A DNA stretch of 10,123 nt from positions 1 through 10,123 of the forward strand of contig CAZGKE010000126.1 in assembly GCA_964526035.1 (NCBI GenBank), read 5' to 3'. Origin of the DNA: DAOMOD01 sp964526035 (GTDB lineage: Bacteria > Pseudomonadota > Gammaproteobacteria > Xanthomonadales > BPKI01). Within the stretch, counting starts at the first letter, position 1, and the number at the start of each line of letters is the position of its first letter. The position numbers were made by a program, and so were the translations under genes. Positions 1-6,706 of the stretch are shown here, piece by piece. The notes under the pieces are model-generated. The model was not told where the DNA came from and did not search any database. It was given only the letters and a program-made list of their open reading frames with translations.

Positions 1-1788
1 CTGCGCGGCGTGACCCTGTTCCACCCGGACCAGATTCCCGTGCGCCCGCCTGCAGGAACGGTGGTGGTGACCCGCCTGACAAGCCTTGGCGCACGTGATG
101 AGCATCCCGATCCGCTCCTGTTTGCCGATCGGGCTCGTTCCAGCGGCCACATAGCGCTCGGCCACCCTGCCAATGATCTGCTTGTCGAGTTCTCCGCGCT
201 GGCGTTTGCGGCGCCGGAAAGCGTCAGCTACCGATTCCGCCTCGAAGGTCTGGATGACGACTGGATCGAGACGCCCGGGCAGCGTCGCTTTGCGGCGTAT
301 ACCAACCTGCCGTCCGGGGACTATCGGTTCCGCATGCACGCCATCGTCGCCGGCAAGGCCGGCCCGGAGGCGGCGCTCGACATCGCCATTGGCGGCTCGC
401 CCTGGCAGCATCCGCTGGCCTATCTCGGCTACGCGCTGCTCGTCGCTGGCGTCTTGGCTGTCTTCGCCCTGCAGCTCTTCGGGCGCTGGCGCGAGCGTGA
501 ACGCGCCCGGCTGGCGCTGTCGGAAAGCGAGGAGCGGCTCAAGCTTGCCCTGTGGGGGACCGGCGATGAGCTTTGGGACATCGATCTTGCTCGCGACGAA
601 CTGCGGCGCGAGAACCCCCTGCCCCACATTGCCGCCTCAAGCGATTCACGCCTCACCAAGGCCTCCTCGCTTCGCAAGGTGCTGCATCCAGACGACGTGG
701 CGCGCTTCGACAAGGCTTTCAGGCAACACTTGTCAGGTCAATCGGACAGCTTCGAGATCGCGTACAGGGTGCGCGATGTCAATGACCGGTGGTGCTGGCT
801 GCGCTGTCGCGGTCGCGTGGTCGAACGCGATGCCGCCGGCAAGCCCCTGCGCATTGCCGGAACCATTGGCGACATCAACGCCCTGAAACGAAGCGAGCTG
901 CAGCTTCAGGCTCTGAATCAGGCTCTGGAGCAGCGCGTCAGCGAACGGACCGCCGATCTCACCTATGCCAACCAGCGCCTGCAGCGCACGGTCGCCGACC
1001 TGCGCCTGGCGCAACGACATCTGGTGGAATCGGAGAAGATGGCCGCGCTTGGCGGGCTGGTGGCCGGCGTGGCCCACGAGATCAACACGCCCATCGGCAT
1101 CGGGGTGACGGCGGCATCCCACCTTCAGGGGGAAATGCGACGACTAGGCAAGAAGTTTGAGTCAGGCGCGCTCAAGCCCGATGAAATCCAGGCCTTTTGC
1201 CTCATGTCCGAAGACACGGTCGACATGATCCTGCGCAATCTCCGTCGCGCCGACAAGCTGGTGCGCAGCTTCAAGCAGGTGGCGGTCGACCAGGGCAGCG
1301 AGGAGCGTCGCGAAATCGACCTGGCAACCTACCTCGACGAAGTCCTCACCTCGCTGAGACCGGCGGTCAAGCGCACCCGCATCGACATGCAGCTGGACTG
1401 TCCGACCGGGCTGCGGATGACCACGCTGCCGGGCGCGCTCTACCAGATCGTGGTGAACCTGGTGATGAACTCTCTCATCCACGCCTTCGAGCCCGACCAG
1501 GAGGGATCCATAGCGCTGGTTGCCGTACCGCAGGACAGCACGTTGGTGATCACCTACACCGACAATGGTCGCGGCATGGACGCGGAAGCGCAAAGGCGCA
1601 TCTTCGATCCGTTCTTCACCACCCGCCGCGGCCAGGGTGGCTCCGGTTTGGGCATGCATATCGTCTACAACCTGGTGACCCAGGCACTGCACGGCACCAT
1701 CGAGTGCAAGAGCGAACCCGGGCGTGGTATCTGCATCCACATCCGCATACCCATGGAGCAGCTCGCCCGCGATGACGGTCGCACGTAG
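1..1788 (+). CDS. Sensor histidine kinase, 3' part (end of propeller, Y_Y_Y, TM, PAS, HisKA, HATPase_c)
   Basis: The frame is open from base 1, so the start lies upstream; 595 residues are visible. The order is: the end of a two-component-type beta-propeller (GVTLFHPDQIP), a Y_Y_Y domain (about nt 175-400, with YRFRLEGLDDDWIE and a YRF repeat), one membrane helix (about nt 418-480), a PAS/PAC module (about 520-890, with HPDD and GTIGDI), a coiled coil (about 890-1030), a HisKA dimerisation domain and a HATPase_c domain. The phospho-accepting His is in AHEINTP (codon at 1075-1077). The ATPase has an N box (NLVMNSLIHAF), a G1 box (DNGRGM), an F box (FDPFFTT) and a G2 box (GSGLGM), so the kinase looks active. 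Family knowledge: the propeller and Y_Y_Y domains are a periplasmic sensor, and the kinase core is cytoplasmic. The stretch between the His and the second HisKA helix looks about 15 residues longer than usual. No receiver domain follows, so a separate regulator is needed. The convergent HD-GYP regulator is the obvious candidate (inference). The upstream gap hides the rest of the propeller and any signal peptide. Confidence 0.93.
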   Translation: MRGVTLFHPDQIPVRPPAGTVVVTRLTSLGARDEHPDPLLFADRARSSGHIALGHPANDLLVEFSALAFAAPESVSYRFRLEGLDDDWIETPGQRRFAAYTNLPSGDYRFRMHAIVAGKAGPEAALDIAIGGSPWQHPLAYLGYALLVAGVLAVFALQLFGRWRERERARLALSESEERLKLALWGTGDELWDIDLARDELRRENPLPHIAASSDSRLTKASSLRKVLHPDDVARFDKAFRQHLSGQSDSFEIAYRVRDVNDRWCWLRCRGRVVERDAAGKPLRIAGTIGDINALKRSELQLQALNQALEQRVSERTADLTYANQRLQRTVADLRLAQRHLVESEKMAALGGLVAGVAHEINTPIGIGVTAASHLQGEMRRLGKKFESGALKPDEIQAFCLMSEDTVDMILRNLRRADKLVRSFKQVAVDQGSEERREIDLATYLDEVLTSLRPAVKRTRIDMQLDCPTGLRMTTLPGALYQIVVNLVMNSLIHAFEPDQEGSIALVAVPQDSTLVITYTDNGRGMDAEAQRRIFDPFFTTRRGQGGSGLGMHIVYNLVTQALHGTIECKSEPGRGICIHIRIPMEQLARDDGRT

Positions 1789-1796
1789 TCGCCACG

Positions 1797-1819
1797 CACC
1801 GACGCATGCACGCGTCGTG
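1797..1819. terminator. Small imperfect hairpin between convergent genes
   Basis: CGACGC (1800-1805) pairs with GCGTCG (1812-1817) around a 6-nt loop. If one C is bulged, CAC at 1797-1799 can extend the stem by pairing with the bases up to 1819. It sits in the 42-bp gap between the stop of the histidine kinase and the stop of the HD-GYP gene. No T-run follows on either strand, so it may only weakly end transcription from both sides. Confidence 0.3.
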
Positions 1820-1830
1820 AGGCCCGCGAC

Positions 1831-3339
1831 CTACTCGTCCGGCAGTCGCATGCGCACCTGCTCCGCCACGTCCCAGTTGTCCATCAGCAGCTCGACCAGT
1901 CGCGGATCGAACTTGATCCCGCGCTGTTCGAGGATGTAATCGCGGATACGGTCGCTCGGCCACGCTTCCTTGTAACAGCGCCGACTGCCCAGTGCGTCAT
2001 AGACATCGGCGAGCATGGTGATTCGACCCGACAGCGGAATGGCGTGATTGGCGAGACCGTTGGGATATCCCGATCCGTCCCAGTTCTCGTGGTGGGTCAG
2101 CGCGATCTCAGCCGCCAGCCTGAGCAGCGGACGCCTGGCATCTCGCAGCAGGTGGTGCCCGATCTCTGCGTGCCGGCGCATGATCTCCCTTTCCTCGGGG
2201 GTATGCGGACCCGGCTTGTTGAGGATGGCGTCGGGAATGCCGATCTTGCCGATGTCGTGCAGCGGCGCAGCAAACCGGTAGTGCTCGGCATCCTGCTCGC
2301 TCAGCCCCATGCCGGTGGCAAAGAACTCGGCCAGCTCGCCTACCCGTCGCACGTGGTTGGCAGTCTCCCGAGACCGGGATTCCGCAGCGCCGGCAAGCAG
2401 GCAGATGGTTTCCGCCTGCGCCTCTGAGATCTCCTGGTTTAGATGCAGATTCTCGAAGGCGATCGAGACGTTGGTACAGAACACTTCGACCAGTTGATAA
2501 TCGAGCTCCGAAAGGTCCCAAACCTCGGCGACATACAGCAGGCTCTCGCTGAGATTGCTGTCGGTGAAATGCAGCACGTAGTGGTCGTCGCGAAACACAT
2601 GCTGCTTGCGCTGGAATGCCTCGCGCAGCGAATCCACCACCGGCGTGGGCAGTCCCTCGTCGGCAAAACGATCCAGAAAGCGCTCGTAGGGACCGGTGGC
2701 CGCGGTCACCGGAAAGTGTTCGGGCATTCCGTCCTTGGGCCCCTGAACCTTGCAGAAGAGCGCGCCGCCGCGCATGTCCAGAAGCGCGGTCAACTGCGAC
2801 AGCACCGCCGACGCGAACTCGTGGGTCTTCTGGTGCGAGAACACCTGTGCCGACGCCTGCACCACCCGCTCCAATCCGCGCTTGTTGGCCTCGATGATGC
2901 GAATGTCCCGCCACGCGCGCAGTGCGGCGAACATCGTCGTTGACAGCTTCTGCGCCGTGAGTTCGGTCTTTTCCTTGTAGTCGTTGATGTCGTAGCCCGC
3001 AATCACCTCATGTTCGGGCGCCTGCCCCGGCTGACCGGTGCGCAACACGATGCGCACATCGCGGTTGCCGCGCACCTGACGGATTTCGCGCACCAGATCG
3101 AGGCCCGCTTGATCGGACTCCATCACCACATCGAGGAGCATGACGGCGACATCGGGGTGCTCGTCGAGCACCCGGCGCGCCTGGGCGGCGCTGAAAGCCG
3201 ACAGGAACTCGAGGGGTCGCCCCTCGAAGCGGAAACCGGCCAGCACGAGGCGCGTGACGTCGTGAATCTCCGACTCGTCGTCGACGATCAGTACTTTCCA
3301 GCCGGACGTCGCAGTCACCGGATCGCTGGCCTTCTCCAT
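1831..3339 (-). CDS. Response regulator with receiver, DUF3369 and HD-GYP phosphodiesterase domains
   Basis: 502 residues. The receiver domain (about 14-135) has the acidic pair D20/D21, phospho-acceptor D70 in VMLLDVVM, T101, and a Lys in DYKEKTEL (K124 by position). A DUF3369 region (about 145-300) follows; family knowledge suggests a GAF-like fold. The HD-GYP domain (about 305-490) keeps the metal-site residues: NHVRR (H329), HD (H361/D362), RRHAEIG (H390), HHE (H416/H417) and D445 in ADVYDAL. The signature DGSGYP is at 421-426. It is therefore expected to be an active cytoplasmic cyclic-di-GMP phosphodiesterase controlled by phosphorylation of D70, comparable to RpfG-type regulators but with the added DUF3369. 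The ATG at 3339 is preceded by a G-run (3345-3349) as a plausible ribosome binding site. An ATG five bases upstream is out of frame. It lies 97 bp downstream of the DUF6164 stop on the same strand, so co-transcription is possible but not shown. The convergent histidine kinase is the likely partner. Confidence 0.95.
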   Translation of the reverse strand: MEKASDPVTATSGWKVLIVDDESEIHDVTRLVLAGFRFEGRPLEFLSAFSAAQARRVLDEHPDVAVMLLDVVMESDQAGLDLVREIRQVRGNRDVRIVLRTGQPGQAPEHEVIAGYDINDYKEKTELTAQKLSTTMFAALRAWRDIRIIEANKRGLERVVQASAQVFSHQKTHEFASAVLSQLTALLDMRGGALFCKVQGPKDGMPEHFPVTAATGPYERFLDRFADEGLPTPVVDSLREAFQRKQHVFRDDHYVLHFTDSNLSESLLYVAEVWDLSELDYQLVEVFCTNVSIAFENLHLNQEISEAQAETICLLAGAAESRSRETANHVRRVGELAEFFATGMGLSEQDAEHYRFAAPLHDIGKIGIPDAILNKPGPHTPEEREIMRRHAEIGHHLLRDARRPLLRLAAEIALTHHENWDGSGYPNGLANHAIPLSGRITMLADVYDALGSRRCYKEAWPSDRIRDYILEQRGIKFDPRLVELLMDNWDVAEQVRMRLPDE

Positions 3340-3436
3340 CGCATCCCCCGACGCTCAGGATTCAAGGACAGTCTACGCCTCTGCAGTGCGAGCGCCATAC
3401 CAGCCGTCCGAAATGCCGACCGGAGGGCAACCGGCC

Positions 3437-3802
3437 TCAGCGCAGAAAAAGGACCACCGGCAGCGCGGTCAATCCCAGCATCAGGAGCACACCGGCCACC
3501 ACCAGAAGCGCACGCATCGGATCCTGACGCATCACCTCGAAAAGACCGGGCACCCTGCCCTCGCGCTGCGCCTCGGCGAATTCCTGGCGCACCCTTTCGC
3601 GCCGCTGCTCCTGATACTCCGAGAGCAGCCCGCGCGCGCGCTCCTCATCTTCGGAATGGCTCAACCAGATGGCACCCGCCGAGATCCCGAAAGCACTCGG
3701 ACGTGTTTCATAGACATCGATGCCGGCGTCTGCCAACAGCGTGCGGACTTCATCGGCCTCATCGTCGGGGACGTGCCGCAGATTGAGCAGGAGCCTGGCC
3801 AT
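3437..3802 (-). CDS. DUF6164 family protein with one C-terminal membrane helix
   Basis: 121 residues from the chosen ATG (MARLLLNLRHVPDDEADEV). The N-terminal half (1-60) carries the segments RHVPDDEADEVR and YETRPSAFGISAGAIWL, which I recognise as typical of DUF6164. It looks like a small alpha/beta domain, perhaps ferredoxin-like as in DUF2007-type proteins (weak inference). Residues 60-90 are charged and helical (EYQEQRRERVRQEFAEAQRE). Residues 97-120 form one hydrophobic helix ending at the C-terminus, so the soluble part probably faces the cytoplasm as a tail-anchored protein. The function is unknown. In-frame starts exist further upstream (ATG at 3811 and 3829, and the frame stays open to 3931), but similarity begins at 3802 and the residues before it look unlike protein. 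No Shine-Dalgarno is visible. A promoter-like pair places transcription start at or next to this ATG. It is divergent from the Ser/Thr kinase gene. Confidence 0.85.
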   Translation of the reverse strand: MARLLLNLRHVPDDEADEVRTLLADAGIDVYETRPSAFGISAGAIWLSHSEDEERARGLLSEYQEQRRERVRQEFAEAQREGRVPGLFEVMRQDPMRALLVVAGVLLMLGLTALPVVLFLR

Positions 3803-3864
3803 GGGCTGCATGATAGCCGTTGAAGCCATCTGACAATTCCATCCGCGGTGTATCCTCTGGATCC
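3803..3864. promoter_or_regulatory. Divergent intergenic region with overlapping promoter-like elements
   Basis: On the minus strand, TTGTCA (3836-3831) is followed after 15 nt by TATCAT (3815-3810), and the DUF6164 ATG begins 7 nt later at 3802. On the plus strand, CTGACA (3830-3835) is followed after 15 nt by TATCCT (3851-3856), and the kinase ATG begins 8 nt later at 3865. The two -35-like hexamers are nearly the same bases read on opposite strands. Neither gene has a clear Shine-Dalgarno, which agrees with leaderless or almost leaderless mRNAs. The 15-nt spacers are shorter than the sigma-70 optimum, so this is a proposal from pattern only. Confidence 0.35.
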
Positions 3865-6651
3865 ATGACCGGTGATGACAGGCCCTACCCAGGGAGCCAA
3901 GAGACCCGAATAGCGGGCGACGGCACGGCAACTCCGCCTACGCCTCCGGCCGCCAACGCGGCGCCGCCACCTGCACCCGCGCCGGCCGGCGCTCAAGGCG
4001 TCGGGCTCATCGGCCGGGACATCGGTCCCTATCGCATCATCGCCATGCTCGGAGCAGGCGGCATGGGCGCGGTCTACCTCGCTGACCAGTTCGAACCGAT
4101 TCGCCGCCAGGTCGCGCTGAAGCTGATTCACGCGGGCATGGAAACCGGCGAGCTGCTGCAGCGCTTCGAGTCCGAGCGCGACCTGCTGGCGCGCATGAAC
4201 CACCCCAATATCGCCCAGGTGCTCGAGGTGGGCAGCGCCGACGATGGCCGCCTCTACTTCGCCATGGAGTATGTGCCGGGCGTGCCCCTGAGCGAGTTCT
4301 GCAATCGACGTGGCGTCGATATCGAACACCGACTGGAACTGTTCCTGCAGGTCTGCGAGGGCGTCCAGCATGCGCACCAGAAGGGCGTCATCCACCGTGA
4401 CCTGAAGCCTGGCAACATCATGGTGGCGGACTACCACGGCACACAGGTAGTGAAGGTCATCGACTTCGGCATCGCCAAGGGCATGGACGACTTTGGTCGC
4501 CTGGACCCGGGCAGCACGAGGACCGGCACGCCCATCGGCACGCCGGCCTACATGAGCCCGGAACAGGCGCGGGGCGAGCCCGGGGCCATCGACACCCGCA
4601 CCGATGTCTACGCCCTGGGTGGCGTTCTGTACAAGCTGCTCACCGACGAGACGCCAATCACCGAGGACGTGCTCTCACGCTCCACCGACGTCGGCCTTGC
4701 GCGGGCCCTGATGGACAGCGTCACCACGCCGCCGAGCAAGCGCGTTCTCGAGGTCGCGCACCTTGCCGACACCGAATGGAAGCGACGCATGGCGGGCGAC
4801 CCGCAGAGCCTCGCCCGACGGCTGCAGGGCGATCTCGACTGGATCACGCTGAAGGCGCTGGAGCATGATCGCGACCGCCGCTATGCCTCGGTCTCCGAGC
4901 TCGCGGCAGACGTCAAGCGCCACATCAATGGCGAGCCGGTTCTGGCCAGCCCTCCCAGCCGCATCTACCGGCTGCGCAAGCTGGTCCAGCGGCATCGGGT
5001 GATGGCAGCCGCTACTGCCTCGGTGGCGCTGGCATTGGTCGCGGGTATTGTCGGAACTTCCTGGATGGCGCTGGAGGCCGAGGCCCAGCGCAGTCGCGCC
5101 GAGCTGGCGCAGGTGGTCGCCGAGCAGCAGCGCGATCGTGCGCTGGCCACCCGTGCCTTTCTCGAGGACATGATCGCCGCGCCTGATCCGTGGAAGCTGC
5201 AGGGCGGCAACGTGGAAGCACGCAACGTCCGCGTCGTCGATGCACTTCTCGACGCCGCACAGCGCATCGAACAAAGCCTGGCGACCGACCCCACGTTGCG
5301 CGGCGAGGTGGAGACGCTTCTTGGGCGAACGCTGCGGCGCCTGGGGCGCCTCGACGATGCCAGGCGCCGTCTCGAGTCGGCAACAGCGACGCTGGCAACG
5401 CTGGAAGCCGACGCCCATCCCCGTCTCCTTGCCGACCTGGAACTGGCGCTGGTGAATGCGAGTCTCGGCGACTATGAGACTGCCGATCGGGAGCTGCAAC
5501 GCCTTCTTCCTCTGCTTGGTGGCGCCGACGGACTCGATGATCGTGAAGACCTCGTCGCCGAGGCCCGCCGCAGCCTCGCGGAAGTCGCCGCGCAGCGCGG
5601 TGAACTGGTTCGAGCCATCGGCATGGCGCGCGAGCATCTTGACGCCGCTATCGCAACAAATGGAGAAGCAAGCCGTGAAGCCAGCGGCGCCCGCTCCACC
5701 CTGGCCGACCTGCTCGGCATGCGCGGCGAATGGAAGGAAGCAGAATTGCTGGCCGCCGCTGCGCATGAGAGCGAGCGGCAGAGACTTGGACCGGCTCACC
5801 CCATCACCCTGGAAATGCTCACCCGCACCGCCAACCTGTCACTTCGTCGCGGCGACTACGAGCAGGCGATTCAGCGCTATCGCCAGGCTGCAGTCACGGC
5901 GGAGCAGGTCCTGGGGTCGGAGCATCCCTCCACGATCTTCAACCTGGCGCATCTGGCCACCGCACTTGACAACGCCGGCCAGCGAGAAGCGGCGGTCGAG
6001 ATGTTCCGCAACGTGCTGCCACGCATGCAGCAGGTGATTGGCGAAAATCATGCCGACACATTGACCATTCGCGCCAATCTGGGCCTGGCGTTGCGCCACC
6101 TGGAGCGCCTTGAGGAAGCCCAGGCCGAGATGCAGGATGTGCACTCACTCAGGAGGCGCGTTCTTGGCGAAACCCATCCGGAAACGATCCGAACCCTGAT
6201 GTTCCTCGCAGTCATTGCCCGCGATCGCGGCGATCTCGATCGTGCAGAGGTACTGCTCGGGCAGGCCGCCGACCTATATGGTCAGGCCAACGGTCGCGAT
6301 CATCCCGAGACGCTGATCATGGAAAACAATCATCTCTCCGTTTTGCGCGAGCGCGGTGAACAGCAGCGCGCGCTCGACGGCTTCGCGGCGCTCTCGGCGC
6401 GTGCCGAAGCGGCCCTGCCGCCCGATCACTGGCATCTCGCCGCCATCCGCTCGAACTACGGACGCTCGCTGGGCATCGCGGGTAGGCACGAGGAAGCCGA
6501 AGCGCTGGTCGTCGACAGTTATCGGCGCATCGCCGCGCAATTCGGCGCCGAGGATCCGCGCACCCAGGAGATGGCGCGACGGGTTCGCGAGGTGCTCGAA
6601 CGTGCCGGCAGGTCGCACGACGCGGACAGCGTGCTCGACACGCCGCACTGA
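3865..6651 (+). CDS. Membrane Ser/Thr protein kinase with C-terminal TPR repeats
   Basis: 928 residues from ATG 3865 (MTGDDRPYPGSQ). A flexible Pro/Ala-rich leader (about 24-43) precedes a Hanks-type kinase domain (about 56-355). The catalytic core is intact: glycine loop GAGGMG (63-68), Lys in VALKL (K86), an alpha-C Glu in FESERDLLA (E104), catalytic loop HRDLKPGN (H177-D179), DFG (200-202) and SPE (231-233). The activation segment contains several Thr residues (TGTPIGTPAYMSPE) that could be autophosphorylated. The conserved tail DLDWITLKALEHDRDRRY then leads to one membrane helix (about 379-400), followed by a short coiled coil and about 500 residues of TPR-like helices. By membrane topology the TPR part should be outside the cytoplasm (inference). 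In this kinase-TPR family the TPRs are expected to bind proteins; the substrate is unknown. PASTA repeats are absent. A TTG at 3820 would add 15 residues but overlaps the promoter region and lacks family similarity. The gene is divergent from DUF6164 and ends just before a strong hairpin. Confidence 0.95.
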   Translation: MTGDDRPYPGSQETRIAGDGTATPPTPPAANAAPPPAPAPAGAQGVGLIGRDIGPYRIIAMLGAGGMGAVYLADQFEPIRRQVALKLIHAGMETGELLQRFESERDLLARMNHPNIAQVLEVGSADDGRLYFAMEYVPGVPLSEFCNRRGVDIEHRLELFLQVCEGVQHAHQKGVIHRDLKPGNIMVADYHGTQVVKVIDFGIAKGMDDFGRLDPGSTRTGTPIGTPAYMSPEQARGEPGAIDTRTDVYALGGVLYKLLTDETPITEDVLSRSTDVGLARALMDSVTTPPSKRVLEVAHLADTEWKRRMAGDPQSLARRLQGDLDWITLKALEHDRDRRYASVSELAADVKRHINGEPVLASPPSRIYRLRKLVQRHRVMAAATASVALALVAGIVGTSWMALEAEAQRSRAELAQVVAEQQRDRALATRAFLEDMIAAPDPWKLQGGNVEARNVRVVDALLDAAQRIEQSLATDPTLRGEVETLLGRTLRRLGRLDDARRRLESATATLATLEADAHPRLLADLELALVNASLGDYETADRELQRLLPLLGGADGLDDREDLVAEARRSLAEVAAQRGELVRAIGMAREHLDAAIATNGEASREASGARSTLADLLGMRGEWKEAELLAAAAHESERQRLGPAHPITLEMLTRTANLSLRRGDYEQAIQRYRQAAVTAEQVLGSEHPSTIFNLAHLATALDNAGQREAAVEMFRNVLPRMQQVIGENHADTLTIRANLGLALRHLERLEEAQAEMQDVHSLRRRVLGETHPETIRTLMFLAVIARDRGDLDRAEVLLGQAADLYGQANGRDHPETLIMENNHLSVLRERGEQQRALDGFAALSARAEAALPPDHWHLAAIRSNYGRSLGIAGRHEEAEALVVDSYRRIAAQFGAEDPRTQEMARRVREVLERAGRSHDADSVLDTPH
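5670..6606 (+). repeat. TPR array with exact 42-residue (126-nt) period
   Basis: Within the kinase protein, the motif LGxxHPxT recurs: GPAHPITL, GSEHPSTI, GENHADTL, GETHPETI, GRDHPETL, then the weaker PPDHWHLA and GAEDPRTQ. The marked His (Asp in the last) falls at residues 645, 687, 729, 771, 813, 855 and 897, always 42 apart. This is the TPR_12/kinesin-light-chain-like repeat, in which each unit is a helix pair with a longer linker. The preceding part of the TPR region (about residues 475-630) is helical but less regular. The DNA itself is diverged between units, so this is a protein-level repeat and not a recent tandem duplication. Confidence 0.85.
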
Positions 6652-6668
6652 GCTCGCGTTCTCGGCCA

Positions 6669-6695
6669 TTCGCGGAGCCGTCTCGGCTCCGCGAA
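6669..6695. terminator. Perfect 12-bp stem hairpin between convergent genes
   Basis: TTCGCGGAGCCG (6669-6680) and CGGCTCCGCGAA (6684-6695) are perfectly complementary around a 3-nt loop (TCT). It lies 17 bp after the stop of the Ser/Thr kinase gene and 11 bp before the stop position of the convergent secreted-protein gene, which is where a shared bidirectional terminator is expected. Neither strand shows a T-run after the stem. It may therefore act with Rho, or mainly protect both mRNA 3' ends. Confidence 0.7.
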
Positions 6696-6706
6696 CGATA
6701 CGAACT

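Noticed and set aside
3010..3786. 258-codon plus-strand open frame opposite the HD-GYP receiver region and DUF6164
   Set aside because: It is antisense to two recognised genes and has a low-complexity Arg/Pro/Ala-rich translation typical of shadow frames.
3820..3864. TTG start adding 15 residues to the Ser/Thr kinase
   Set aside because: It has no ribosome binding site, it overlaps the proposed divergent promoter, and the added residues look like translated intergenic DNA; ATG at 3865 is preferred.
3803..3931. Longer N-terminus for the DUF6164 protein (start at 3931)
   Set aside because: It would overlap the start of the divergent kinase gene by 67 bp and adds a Trp/Arg/Cys-rich segment unlike the family; similarity begins at the ATG at 3802.
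4675..5799. 374-codon minus-strand open frame inside the Ser/Thr kinase gene
   Set aside because: It lies fully within a well-supported kinase/TPR coding region and its translation resembles no protein family.
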